DNA of 12,839 bases from positions 1 to 12,839 of the forward strand of contig JAPUHZ010000138.1 in assembly GCA_027297485.1 (NCBI GenBank), read 5' to 3'. The stretch comes from Deltaproteobacteria bacterium (lineage in GTDB: Bacteria > Desulfobacterota_B > Binatia > UBA9968). A program made the translations under genes and the position numbers. The notes under the pieces were generated by a model that did no database searches, had not been told where the DNA came from, and saw only the letters and a program-made list of their open reading frames with translations. Within the stretch, counting starts at the first letter, position 1; each line of letters opens with the position of its first letter. Shown in pieces: positions 5,132 to 12,839 of the stretch.

Positions 5132-6850
5132 ATGAGGCGTAATTTGCTGGCTATTTCTTTAGGGGTTTTATGGTTTTTGTGTATAGGTACGGCCTGTACT
5201 CCGAGGTCGGACAGCGATGATACCATCGAGAAGCTATGGAATTCCCGCTTCCTGAAAGAAATCAACACGATTATCCCTATCAAGACTTATCGTAGCGGCG
5301 ATACCGATGAGCGCGAGGTGATCAGGAATCTTACCGAGGTGAAGAGAAAATTACTGGAATGGGCTGAAGAGTTCAATCGGCAATTGGTTCACATCAAGCT
5401 CAATGGTTTCGAGTGGAAGAAGACCATCCATGGAAAAGATTACTGGCTGTTTGGGTTGCGCCTTGGGAGCGGCAGTTACAAGATCGCAATGATTACGCAC
5501 CTAGATACCGTGCCGCCTGGGGGGGATGACTGGCGGCCGTTTGAGCCTCGGATCGAAAAGCGCGACTACATGGGGGAAAAATCCATGGATTTCCTGGTCG
5601 GCCGTGGTGCTATCGATGACAAAGGGCCTGCCGTGGCGGCCTTCGTCGTGTTGCGCAGCCTGGCCAAGAAATACGATCGCACGGCTGGCCTGGATAACGT
5701 GACAGTCGAGCTTATCTTTGACACCTCGGAAGAGACCGATATGGCCACCCCTCATTATTTGAAGGACCCAAGTGTGAAAAAACCCGACTTCGGCATTGTC
5801 TTTGATGCCATGTGGTGTGTGCGCGCGGAAAAAGGTATCGAACGCCCGGTCTTTTCCATTGCCAGACATAACGAGAAACATGGCAAGCTCTGGATCGAGT
5901 CCCTGAATAGCTCCCCCGGCCCAACCAATCAGATACCCACTATGGCCGAGGCAATCATCAAGGCCTCTGATCCTGAGGCCTTGAGAGATTTTTACAAAAG
6001 AGTTGTCAAGGATTACGAAGGCTATGAATTCGACGATAAAAAATACCGGCGAGCTAAATTGGACCCGCCAATTTTATTAGGGAATACGCTGAAGCTTATA
6101 ACCCACGTCAAAGGCGCCCAGCATGGTTCGGCCCCGCAAGAGAACCGTGCCGATGGTGCGAACCCTTTGGTCTCGCTGGTAAACTTTCTTGCGTATTTAG
6201 CTGAGACCGGCGTGCTGGATACCAATGCCGTGAGTACGATGGCAAAGTTTGTCAAATCGACATGGGGAACAAAGGTTTTCGGCGAGCCTCATCCCGAACT
6301 GTTAAAGGCTCACGACTCTGTTTTTCAACAAGGCAACGGGACCACGTACGCAGTGACCAAATTCATCACGGAGAAAAAGCAGGTGATTCTCAAGGTTGAT
6401 ATCCGTTATGCCATTGGTCACCATGAAAGTCCCTGGGACGGGAAGACCGAAGGGTTGCTCATAGGTAAGAGCCGATTTGAGGAAATTTTTGCCAAGCTCA
6501 CCCGGCAATTTAACCGGCGGCACAAAATTTTTCCCTTGGAGGTCGAGACAAGAAACGTATTTGCACCGGACATTCGCTTGCCTACAAATCCGCAGTTTAC
6601 GCGGGTTAACAAGGCCTATAAGGACGTCACGGGTAGGGACTGCAACTTTGTCGGCATCGGCGGCGGCACCGACGCCAAAGGCCATCCGGAGCTCATTGCC
6701 GTAGGGGCGTTGTTCTTCCCAAGGATGGGGCCACCCATCAACTTCCACGGGCGCAACGAGGGCGCGCCGTTGGAACATCTCAAAACCAGCGCGCTGATTA
6801 TGTACAACGCAATGGTTAACGAGATTGAGCACGCAAAGCAGACGAGGTAA
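5132..6850 (+). CDS. M20-family metallopeptidase (dipeptidase-like), lipoprotein
   Basis: This is a probable zinc- or manganese-dependent peptidase anchored as a lipoprotein. The 572-residue protein begins MRRNLLAISL and has a lipobox-like GTAC with Cys22. M20 motifs appear in order: ITHLDTVP with metal His123 and Asp125; GRGAIDDKGP with bridging Asp162; SEETD with catalytic Glu200 and metal Glu201; HGSAPQE in the lid domain; GGGTDAKGHPE; and a final metal His in NFHGRNEGAP. It is longer than PepV/Sapep dipeptidases (~470). ATG 5132 is chosen over an upstream TTG (5114), because AAGGAGG (5119-5125) sits 6 bp ahead and the signal peptide starts there. It likely trims peptides on the periplasmic side of a membrane. 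It lies just beyond the cassette array and has no attC of its own. Confidence 0.92.
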   Translation: MRRNLLAISLGVLWFLCIGTACTPRSDSDDTIEKLWNSRFLKEINTIIPIKTYRSGDTDEREVIRNLTEVKRKLLEWAEEFNRQLVHIKLNGFEWKKTIHGKDYWLFGLRLGSGSYKIAMITHLDTVPPGGDDWRPFEPRIEKRDYMGEKSMDFLVGRGAIDDKGPAVAAFVVLRSLAKKYDRTAGLDNVTVELIFDTSEETDMATPHYLKDPSVKKPDFGIVFDAMWCVRAEKGIERPVFSIARHNEKHGKLWIESLNSSPGPTNQIPTMAEAIIKASDPEALRDFYKRVVKDYEGYEFDDKKYRRAKLDPPILLGNTLKLITHVKGAQHGSAPQENRADGANPLVSLVNFLAYLAETGVLDTNAVSTMAKFVKSTWGTKVFGEPHPELLKAHDSVFQQGNGTTYAVTKFITEKKQVILKVDIRYAIGHHESPWDGKTEGLLIGKSRFEEIFAKLTRQFNRRHKIFPLEVETRNVFAPDIRLPTNPQFTRVNKAYKDVTGRDCNFVGIGGGTDAKGHPELIAVGALFFPRMGPPINFHGRNEGAPLEHLKTSALIMYNAMVNEIEHAKQTR

Positions 6851-7069
6851 GTCCCTGGCCGCCCTGGTTTAGTGGTTGCAGATTGCCTCGGAGAGTGACG
6901 TCGTTTCAGGCGTCAAGGCAGGAAATCCAATAAAGACTGAATTCGCGGTTCTCCAGACTTCAATATCGGCGGATTGTGGAGATTATTTATTGCTGGCAGA
7001 GTATTAAGAAGGAAAAGAAAGGCCAGTGCAGTAGGCTACCGCACGGTATCCCAGCAGAGCCGACGGCGA
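6851..7069. other. Convergent intergenic region
   Basis: These 219 bp separate the M20 gene from the oppositely oriented sulfatase gene. The best structure is a weak nested repeat, TGCCT...TGACG...CGTCA-AGGCA, at about 6885-6922, without a T-run. I see no gene, tRNA or clear terminator. Confidence 0.5.
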
Positions 7070-9142
7070 CTACATTCCCCCTAGGACCCGTGTTCCTGCG
7101 TGAGTTGCCGCGTTCACAGGAAAGACGCGCTTCTCTCTGGTCAATCGGCGGGCCGTCTCGTACTGGGCCAGGTACTCCAGGCGCATTCGCTCCAGGACCT
7201 CGGGATGCTCCTCCGAAACGTCTCGTCGGACCATGTGTCCTTTCTTGATGCGGTAGAGCTTGGTTCGTTCCGCCGCCGGCGAGTAGGGCTCGTAGCGAAA
7301 GACGAAGCCGTCCCGGATAAAAAGCCCGGAGTAACGATTCCCGCTCAGGATGCCGCGGTTCCGGGCCTCGTCCCGCAGCAGGCTTTGCCCCATACCCGCG
7401 TATGCGTGCCGTCCCCCCAGCAGGTCGAGGATTGTCGGAAGGATGTCCACGTGGCTACCTGGCGTATCGAGCCGTTCCTGCCAGCGGTCCCTGGACCGGT
7501 CCAAAGCCGGGCTGTAAAAGAAGAGTGGGATATGGATTCGCTCAAGGAAGTCGGAACCGAAGGTGACGCTAGTGTGATCACCGACGATTACGATCAGCGT
7601 TCTGTCGAAATCCGAAAGTAGGTGGCGGAGCTTTTTAAAGAAGGCCTCCAGGCTGGTGTCTACGTAGTGGAAAGCGTCGAGTTTCCGGTGGCCGAAAGGG
7701 GCCGGAGTCCCCTTCGGAATGGACCAAGGTGAGTGGCTGGTGGAAGTTACTAGGTGAGCGGTGAAGGGACCCTGTGAGGACGACATAATCTCTGCGGACT
7801 CTGACAGGAACGGACCGTCAAAGACGCCTAGAGCATTAGTGGTTGGTACCGAGGAGTGGCTGCGACGAAGGCGGGTCTCGAAGTCGGAGAAGTCGTGGGT
7901 CTTGTGCCCCTGGTTACCCATAAAGCTCACGAAGGCGTTTGCTCGATGCCGGAACGCCTGCAAGAAGTAGTGACGATAGGTTTTCGATCCGAGAATCGCA
8001 GGAAGGCTGCCGTAACGTCCGTTCACTTCGTAAGCCACAAAGAACTCGGTCTTTAACTCCGAGAAGGTCTTGGGGAGACTGGTGGTGGTGGAGAAAACGG
8101 AGCCATCCGTGGCGTCGGCGCTCTGATAGACATTGCGAAAGTAGAGAGCCTCCTGGGTAAGGCGTTGAAGAAAGGGCATCACCGGGCGACCCTGTACCTC
8201 GTGATGGACCAACGAGTCGGAAAGCCCCTCTACTTCGATGGTGATCACGTTTCGGATCCCCAGGTCGTTGCGAGAGGAAACCTCGCGAAACAGGGGATAC
8301 TCAACGTTGGTGGGAGTGAGTCCCAGGATCTCCAAGGTGCGGTGCAGAGCCCTTTCCGGATCCAGCTCTCCGGCCTGTGGGCCGAATTTCCCAAAACGAG
8401 CCAGGCCGGCCAGATTCGCAGGCAGGTAATAACGCACTAGATCGTGAACGGGGTTGATCACGGTCTGGTTCGACAGGTAGTCGTCGAAGCGCATGTAAAA
8501 CTGGCTGGCGGTGGGTATCGGCACCCAACCGAGTGGCCAATCGGTCTTCTTGATAGCCACCGGCTCTAAGTTGGTAAGCAGGAGGAGCGCCAGCGCCCAC
8601 ACAAGTGCGCGTCGGCGTTGGGGGCCGTGAATCACTTGCGCCGTCTGCGGTGCGCGACGGGAGGCCCAGACAGCCAGGGCAAGGAAGAGCAGAGATCCGA
8701 TCAGAGCTGTCGCTCCCAGGACGCGATGTTCATAAAGAAAGGGCTCGATCGCCAGGTAAACTTGGTCCGGTCGGGTCACATTGGCGATTAGCAGTTCCCA
8801 GAGGTGCTGGTTCCGTTCAGCGAAGAACTGGAAGTTGGCGAAGCAGGCCAGACCGTGGATCCAGGTTAGAAACCAGAAAGCGAACTGTCTGCGGCGGGGG
8901 TACCAGCGGCCTACTATGATCGCCGGGAGGGCCAGCAGGAAAATCTCGAGTCCGAGGAGCGCCAGGTCCAGGCGTAACCCGTAGGACAGGATTCGCAAGG
9001 CCTCTCCGGACGGACCTCCCGAAGCGAAGTTCAGCAGGAACGCTACCCGATATGTGGCGAACAGTGCCAGGTTTACCAGCACAAACCCCACAATGATCCT
9101 TACCCCCCCTGCCGGCCGCTTTGCTTTGGACGTAGATTTCAT
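7070..9142 (-). CDS. Membrane-anchored sulfatase-fold transferase, LtaS/MdoB type
   Basis: This is a 690-residue inner-membrane enzyme of the alkaline-phosphatase/sulfatase fold that in known relatives transfers phosphoglycerol (LtaS) or modifies periplasmic glucans (MdoB/OpgB). About five hydrophobic segments lie within residues 14-192 (e.g. 14-37, 57-78, 88-106, 141-160, 179-191). A linker leads to the catalytic domain from about 297. Metal and active-site candidates are Glu303 or Glu305 in ITIEVEG, Thr345 in DATDGS (the LtaS nucleophile position), His470 in STSHSPW and Asp522-His523 in VGDHTS. The catalytic domain should face the periplasm. No ribosome-binding site is strong; ATG 9140-9142 is used because the hydrophobic domain starts soon after. 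It stands alone, converging on the M20 gene. The true substrate is unknown. Confidence 0.9.
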   Translation of the reverse strand: MKSTSKAKRPAGGVRIIVGFVLVNLALFATYRVAFLLNFASGGPSGEALRILSYGLRLDLALLGLEIFLLALPAIIVGRWYPRRRQFAFWFLTWIHGLACFANFQFFAERNQHLWELLIANVTRPDQVYLAIEPFLYEHRVLGATALIGSLLFLALAVWASRRAPQTAQVIHGPQRRRALVWALALLLLTNLEPVAIKKTDWPLGWVPIPTASQFYMRFDDYLSNQTVINPVHDLVRYYLPANLAGLARFGKFGPQAGELDPERALHRTLEILGLTPTNVEYPLFREVSSRNDLGIRNVITIEVEGLSDSLVHHEVQGRPVMPFLQRLTQEALYFRNVYQSADATDGSVFSTTTSLPKTFSELKTEFFVAYEVNGRYGSLPAILGSKTYRHYFLQAFRHRANAFVSFMGNQGHKTHDFSDFETRLRRSHSSVPTTNALGVFDGPFLSESAEIMSSSQGPFTAHLVTSTSHSPWSIPKGTPAPFGHRKLDAFHYVDTSLEAFFKKLRHLLSDFDRTLIVIVGDHTSVTFGSDFLERIHIPLFFYSPALDRSRDRWQERLDTPGSHVDILPTILDLLGGRHAYAGMGQSLLRDEARNRGILSGNRYSGLFIRDGFVFRYEPYSPAAERTKLYRIKKGHMVRRDVSEEHPEVLERMRLEYLAQYETARRLTREKRVFPVNAATHAGTRVLGGM

Positions 9143-9537
9143 TTTTCTTTGGCAATGTCATCTATTTTCGGAGTTTTAGGAAATTGCCTTTTCGGTATGA
9201 ACAATGAGAGCTCCCGGATTGTCCACTTGGCCAGTGCCAGTCAACCATGGAGAAGGCCGAAACGACTGCCGGACAGAACGGGCAAACACTAAATCAGTAT
9301 ATTGAGGAGGAGTATCCGATAAGCGACAATATGTGTCAAGCCGGAGCCGGACCTCTTAATTAGGAGTTTAACTGTGTTTCACAATATGGCAATGCTATTT
9401 TTCATAATGTCCCGATCAGTTGAGGGCACTAGCCCTGGGGCAGTTAACCAGGGATATCAGGAGGGAATGGGTATGGTGTTTTTCCGGTTTGTGGCACGCG
9501 GACCTAATGGGATTCTCTCAGGATAGGAGTTCGGACT
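9143..9537. other. Divergent intergenic region
   Basis: These 395 bp lie between the start of the sulfatase gene (-) and the radical SAM pseudogene (+), so promoters for both are expected. A near-repeat TTTCACAATATGGC / TTTCATAATGTCCC occurs at about 9379-9392 and 9401-9414. A hairpin CCCTGG-N9-CCAGGG lies at 9433-9453. A short leader ORF is listed separately. I see no RNA gene. Confidence 0.5.
9473..9526 (+). CDS. Possible 17-residue leader ORF
   Basis: ATG at 9473 is preceded by AGGAGGG (9459-9465), the strongest Shine-Dalgarno of this region. The frame reads MVFFRFVARGPNGILSG and ends at TAG 9524-9526. The stop overlaps the AGGAG (9525-9529) of the following radical SAM gene, so translation could be coupled. 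The product matches nothing I know; a chance ORF is quite possible. Confidence 0.25.
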   Translation: MVFFRFVARGPNGILSG

Positions 9538-10536
9538 ATGGTTCGCTCTACGACAGATAGCAACAAAACCTTTCGCCTTATCATGCTCAAGCCGCCGCAC
9601 TACGACGACGACGGTTAGGTCATCCAGTGGTTACGCTCGGCTATTCCATCGAACTCCCTGGCGGTGCTGAATGGTCTGGCGATCGACTGCGCCGAACGCA
9701 AGGTGCTGGGCGACGACGTTGATCTGGTGCTGAGTACCTATGACGAGGCCAACACCCGAATCAAGCCGCAGGATATCATCCGTCAAATTCGCCAGAACCG
9801 GATCACTGAATATCGCCGGATGCTACTGGACTGGGAGAGCATAGAAACCATCACCTACGCCGGTTATATTCTCGGCTTTCCGACCGACGCGCCGGAATCA
9901 ATCATTCGCGATATCCGAATCATCCAGCGTGAATTGCCGCTCTATCTGCTTGAGTTCTTCTATCTGACACCGCTGCCGGGATCGGAGGATCACCAGAAAC
10001 TGTGGCAGAAAGGGGTTTGGATGGACGGCGACTTAAAAAAATACGATCTGGACCACATCACTGTCGAGCGCCCCTTAATGTCCAGACAGGACTGGGAGCG
10101 GGTCTGCAAGTTGGCTTGGGAGACCCATTATACTCCGGAGCGTATGGAAACCGTGATGCGCCGAGCTGAGGCCTGCGGTATCAGCGCCGGAAAGATGATG
10201 TTCCTGATGGTGTGGTTCATCGGCTGCATTACGGTCGAGAAGATCCACCCGTTGGAGGGTGACTTCTTTTGGCTCAAGTTGCGCGAGGACCGCAGGCCCA
10301 CCCTGCGAATCGAAAGCCCCTTTCTGTTCTACCCCCGTTATGCCTGAAAATCATTGACCAAGTTCCTTCGGTTGCTATGGTTGGTATGGATAACCAGCTG
10401 AATGCGTGCGCGTGTCAGGAAGGATCCGAAGCGTCGAGAGTATACGGATTTGGCGCTCTCGCCGGTAACAGACGATGACTACGACAAAATGGAGCTGTTC
10501 ACCGTCAGCAGCGCCGCTAGAGCCGAGGTCGACTAG
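9538..10536 (+). pseudogene. B12-binding radical SAM protein, core deleted and nonsense-mutated
   Basis: ATG 9538 has AGGAG 8 bp upstream. A single frame runs to TAG 10534-10536 with internal stops TAG 9616, TGA 10345 and TGA 10399. The N-terminal ~85 codons (FRLIMLKPPHYDDDG, then WLRSAIPSNSLAVLNGL, VDLVLSTYDEAN) match the cobalamin-binding start of a known radical SAM family. At about 9780-9800 the text jumps directly to the family's late region (NRITEYRRMLL, ITYAGYILGFPTDAPESI, LEFFYLTPLPGSEDH). The middle, which should hold the CxxxCxxC cluster motif, is missing, yet the frame is kept. After TGA 10345 the tail still reads on (FLRLLWLVW; VRKDPKRREYTDLALSPVTDDD). Relatives have Trp where TGA 10345 stands and Tyr where TAG 9616 stands. 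The longest intact piece is 9664-10347, 227 codons. It cannot be a working radical SAM enzyme. Confidence 0.85.
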
Positions 10537-10589
10537 AAGCGTCAACTGGACGCGAAACGCGTTGCCCTCACTAGAATGAACTTGGAAGT

Positions 10590-10606
10590 CCCGCCCTTTG
10601 GGCGGG
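10590..10606 (+). repeat. Left-end hairpin 1 of the IS remnant
   Basis: CCCGCCC-TTT-GGGCGGG is a perfect 7-bp stem with a 3-base loop. Single-strand hairpins of this kind near the ends are recognised by IS200/IS605 TnpA. Confidence 0.65.
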
Positions 10607-10619
10607 GAGGAAAAGTTCT

Positions 10620-10636
10620 GCCTGCCGAAGGCAGGC
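10620..10636 (+). repeat. Left-end hairpin 2 of the IS remnant
   Basis: GCCTGCC-GAA-GGCAGGC is another perfect 7-bp stem with a 3-base loop, 23 bp before the tnpA start. In IS200-type elements a structure here can also hide the tnpA start region or act as a barrier to outside transcription. Confidence 0.6.
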
Positions 10637-10659
10637 CTCGGCTGTGTTAACATGGCGGC

Positions 10660-11092
10660 ATGACGATCAAGCGTACCAGTCATGCCGTCTACGATACGAA
10701 ATATCATCTGGTTTGGGCTCCCAAATACCGTAAATGGATTATGCGGGAAGACATTCGCCAATGTGCCGCAGGGCTATTTCGGGAAATCGCTTAGGAGTTT
10801 CAGTTTGAGATTGAAGAGATGGAAGTGGTCCAAGGACCATGTGCATCTGTTCCTGAATGTTCCTGCCAAGTATGCCATTGCCAAGGTTGTGGGGATTTTG
10901 AAAGGCATTTCGGCTAGTCGGCTCTTTGGGGAGTTTCCCGAGTTACGACGACAATTGTGGGGAGGAGAGTTTTGGGAGGATGGGTATTTTGCGCGCACAG
11001 TGGGCGATCAGGTGACGGCAGAGGTCATCAAGAAATATATTCGGTATCATCGGCACGAAGAACATCAGGTTTCCCAGTTGGAATTGTTTTAG
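10660..11092 (+). pseudogene. tnpA: IS200-family TnpA (Y1 HUH transposase), stop and frameshift
   Basis: ATG 10660 opens a typical TnpA start: MTIKRTSHAVYDTKYHLVWA, then PKYRK. The frame is cut by TAG at 10792-10794 (after REIA). It then continues EFQFEIEEMEV before losing frame near 10829-10832, where one extra C is present. The next frame carries KDHVHLFLNVPAKY with the HUH metal motif HVH at 10838-10846, then GILKGISASRLFGEFPEL, and the helix VIKKYIRYH with a candidate catalytic Tyr, ending QLELF at 11092. The repaired protein would be about 143 residues, normal for the family. With both defects it is inactive, though it could be rescued in trans by another copy. Confidence 0.88.
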
Positions 11093-11339
11093 GGGTTCTT
11101 TACTGGATGCCAAAGCACTTTTATCATTCCTGCATTGCACCAAACCAAGCTCCAATCATCTACACTCCCTGCAAAGCAAGGGGAAAGATGGCACTAGAAT
11201 ATCTCATCCACGCTCATTTCCTTGTGTACCAGTCGGCAGCGGTCACTTGCAAGCATGCTCTTGGTCATTTATACATGTCAGTTAATCATTGTTCTAACAA
11301 AAATACTGTGAGATCTTTCTATCGCAAGAGAAAATGAAG
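11093..11339. other. Intergenic region before glyS
   Basis: These 247 bp hold no gene that I can support. The IS right end should lie within the first part but no hairpin marks it. No T-box features were recognised. Confidence 0.5.
11247..11275 (+). promoter_or_regulatory. Candidate promoter of glyS
   Basis: TTGCAA (11247-11252) and TATACA (11270-11275) are 17 bp apart, each 4/6 to consensus. The implied leader is about 60 nt. Support is only positional. Confidence 0.33.
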
Positions 11340-12839
11340 ATGGTAGAAATGGACAAGATAGTGTCGCTGTGTAAGCGGCGGGGTTTTATTTTCCAGTCGA
11401 GCGAGATTTACGGGGGTCTCGGCTCGGCATGGGATTACGGGCCCCTCGGCGTTGAGTTCAAAAATAACGTCAAGCAGCTCTGGTGGCGCGATAACGTTCA
11501 GCTACGGGACGACATGGTAGGTCTCGACGCCGCCATCACGATGCACCCGAAGGTGTGGGAGGCGAGTGGGCACTTGGCCAGTTTCTCCGATCCTTTTACT
11601 GGTTGTCTTGCTTGTGGCAGACAGTATCGGGCTGATCAGGTTGACGATGCGATCCTCGAGTGTAAATGGTTTAGGGAATTGCTCGGTGCCGTTGTTAATT
11701 TCAAGAATGCGCATAGAGACTTTAAGAGGTGGGCAGAGAATCCTGGTCGTAAAAGTGCACCAAACCTAGCGTTGGTGTTAAAGCCAGACGAAACCCTCGT
11801 CTTTGCACATAAACATTATCCTGAGCTGATAGATAATCTCCAGCAAGAGATTCCCCGTCTCAAATCGGAGAAAGTACTCAAATTGGCCGCCTGTGGTTCC
11901 ACGGGTATTTCTTACAGGCCGTGCCCCAACTGCGGGGGTGAGATGTCGGAGCCTCGGCCTACCAGTCTAATGCTAGAAACGTTTCTCGGCCCGGTAAAAG
12001 AGACCGCGATCAAGACCTACCTCAGGCCGGAGACGGCGCAAGGAATCTTCGTCAATTTCGACAACGTGCTTCAGGCTTCAAGAAAGAAGCTCCCCTTCGG
12101 CATCGCGCAGATCGGCAAAGCCTTTCGCAATGAAATTACCCCTGGCAACTTTACATTTCGCACCCGAGAGTTCGAACAGATGGAGATCGAGTACTTCGTG
12201 ATGCCCGGGACAGATGAGGAATGGCACCAGAGATGGATCGACGAGCGGTTCACGTGGTATCAAAAATACGGCATCCGAAAGGAGAATATCCGGCTCCGCG
12301 AGCATGCCCAGGACGAGCTTGCCTTTTACGCGAAGAGGTGTGTTGATATTGAATATCTCTTTCCGATGGGATGGAGCGAGCTTGAAGGCATTGCGAATCG
12401 CACCGACTACGATTTGAAGCAACACTCGGAGTTCAGCGGGAAGTCACTGGAGTACTTCGACGAAGAGAGTAAGCAGAAACTGGTGCCCTATGTCATTGAG
12501 CCGTCTGCAGGGGCCGACCGCTCAGCCCTTGCCTTCCTTGTCGATGCTTACCACACTGAGGAGGTGAGGGGAGAAAAGCGGGTTGTCTTGGAGTTCCATC
12601 CGGAGCTGGCGCCGATCAAAATCGCCGTTCTCCCGCTTCTCAAAAAGAATAATCAGATAGTCGAAACTGCACAAAGGATCTGCAGCGATCTCCGGAGGCG
12701 CTGGGTCTCTGCTTACGACGATACCGCCTCAATCGGTCGACTTTACCGGCGCCAGGACGAGGTCGGCACACCCTTCTGTGTGACTGTCGATATGCAGACC
12801 GTAGGGGATGGGAAGAGCCCGGCAGATGAGAAGGTCACC
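11340..12839 (+). CDS. glyQS: Glycyl-tRNA synthetase, class II dimeric type (3' partial)
   Basis: This enzyme charges tRNA-Gly in the cytoplasm. The frame is open for 500 codons to the window edge with no stop. Landmarks: LCKRRGFIFQSSEIYGGL (10-27), WDYGPLGVEFKNN (31-43), LRPETAQGIFVNF (228-240), motif 2 FRNEITPGNFTF...REFEQMEIEY (262-285), motif 3 VIEPSAGADRSALAF, and the anticodon-binding domain (LAPIKIAVLP; RRQDEVGTPFCVTVD). Two Cys pairs, CLAC at 89-92 and CPNC at 195-198, probably bind zinc, as in synthetases with this insertion. About 40-50 residues are missing by comparison with the Thermus enzyme. It is the single-chain alpha-2 type, not the alpha2-beta2 glyQ/glyS pair. ATG 11340 is preferred because AAGAG lies 9 bp upstream; ATG 11334 or 11349 are alternatives. 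Confidence 0.95.
   Translation, partial: MVEMDKIVSLCKRRGFIFQSSEIYGGLGSAWDYGPLGVEFKNNVKQLWWRDNVQLRDDMVGLDAAITMHPKVWEASGHLASFSDPFTGCLACGRQYRADQVDDAILECKWFRELLGAVVNFKNAHRDFKRWAENPGRKSAPNLALVLKPDETLVFAHKHYPELIDNLQQEIPRLKSEKVLKLAACGSTGISYRPCPNCGGEMSEPRPTSLMLETFLGPVKETAIKTYLRPETAQGIFVNFDNVLQASRKKLPFGIAQIGKAFRNEITPGNFTFRTREFEQMEIEYFVMPGTDEEWHQRWIDERFTWYQKYGIRKENIRLREHAQDELAFYAKRCVDIEYLFPMGWSELEGIANRTDYDLKQHSEFSGKSLEYFDEESKQKLVPYVIEPSAGADRSALAFLVDAYHTEEVRGEKRVVLEFHPELAPIKIAVLPLLKKNNQIVETAQRICSDLRRRWVSAYDDTASIGRLYRRQDEVGTPFCVTVDMQTVGDGKSPADEKVT

Larger units (their letters stand above)
10590..11092 (+). mobile_element. IS200/IS605-family element remnant
   Basis: The element includes a left-end hairpin region (10590-10636) and a broken transposase gene. 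The right end is not recognisable; elements of this family have no terminal inverted repeats and no target duplication, so the borders given are minimal. It inserted next to, or within the tail of, the radical SAM pseudogene. Confidence 0.75.

Noticed and set aside
5132..6850. M20 gene as part of a sixth integron cassette
   Set aside because: No attC follows it. GGTTAAC strings at about 6604 and 6812 are within its coding sequence and lack L arms or a partner box.
6885..6922. Terminator between the convergent M20 and sulfatase genes
   Set aside because: The stem is weak (two 5-bp parts with large loops) and no T-run follows on either strand.
7100..7621. Long plus-strand ORFs opposite the sulfatase gene
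   Set aside because: They are antisense shadows; the minus strand carries a continuous 690-codon gene with clear motifs.
10345..10401. TGA read as tryptophan (alternative code) in the radical SAM gene
   Set aside because: thiE, the TPR and other genes stop normally, TGG encodes Trp throughout, there is also a TAG in frame, and the catalytic core is deleted. Plain decay explains all of it.
10569..11200. 9-bp direct repeat CACTAGAAT at 10569-10577 and 11192-11200 around the tnpA remnant, as a target duplication
   Set aside because: IS200/IS605 elements do not make target duplications, and a chance 9-mer match is expected between two stretches of this size.
11093..11339. T-box leader for glyS
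   Set aside because: No T-box sequence, specifier stem or terminator/antiterminator pair was visible.
1..12839. CRISPR array, tRNA or rRNA genes
   Set aside because: No regularly spaced repeats, cloverleaf with TTCRA arm, or rRNA-like stretch was recognised on either strand.

Overview
The window looks like a chromosomal segment of an uncultured Gram-negative-type bacterium. It has a sigma-54 response regulator, thiamine and glycyl-tRNA synthetase housekeeping genes, a lipoprotein and mid-range base composition. I cannot place the lineage from sequence alone; the mix would fit Methylomirabilota, Nitrospirota or a deltaproteobacterial group, and that is only a guess.

Left end (1-1894): the last ~394 codons of an NtrC-type sigma-54 activator, then thiE (thiamine-phosphate synthase) behind a short AT-rich repeat.

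Region 1907-~5061 is the most distinctive part: a decayed integron. Directly after thiE lies a frameshifted C-terminal scrap of an integron integrase (IntI), pointing the same way as the cassettes. This is the less common 'inverse' arrangement, unless the scrap was moved. A ~160 bp leader with promoter-like elements, a hairpin and a perfect palindrome follows. Then come four clear gene cassettes: a Gdx/SugE guanidinium exporter, a GNAT acetyltransferase, a HAD-family hydrolase and a small exported protein of unknown function. A fifth cassette carries a frameshifted exported TPR protein and ends in a badly decayed attC. The cassette borders can be set to the base: the 7-bp R'' box of each attC is the reverse complement of the 7-bp box at the start of the same cassette, exactly for cassettes 1-3 and with one mismatch for cassette 4. 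That is the signature of single-strand cassette integration.

Region 5132-9142: a lipoprotein M20-family dipeptidase (+) converges on a membrane-anchored sulfatase-fold enzyme of the LtaS/MdoB type (-).

Region 9143-11339 is a graveyard. A B12-binding radical SAM gene has lost its whole iron-sulfur core in frame and carries at least three nonsense codons. Next to its tail sits a broken IS200/IS605 transposase gene with one stop and one frameshift, preceded by two perfect hairpins.

Right end (11340-12839): a glyQS-type glycyl-tRNA synthetase that runs off the window.

Taken together, a stable chromosomal backbone (ntrC-like gene, thiE, glyS) is interrupted by accessory DNA. The integrase and the transposase are both broken, so neither could now move these cassettes or the IS from genes visible here.
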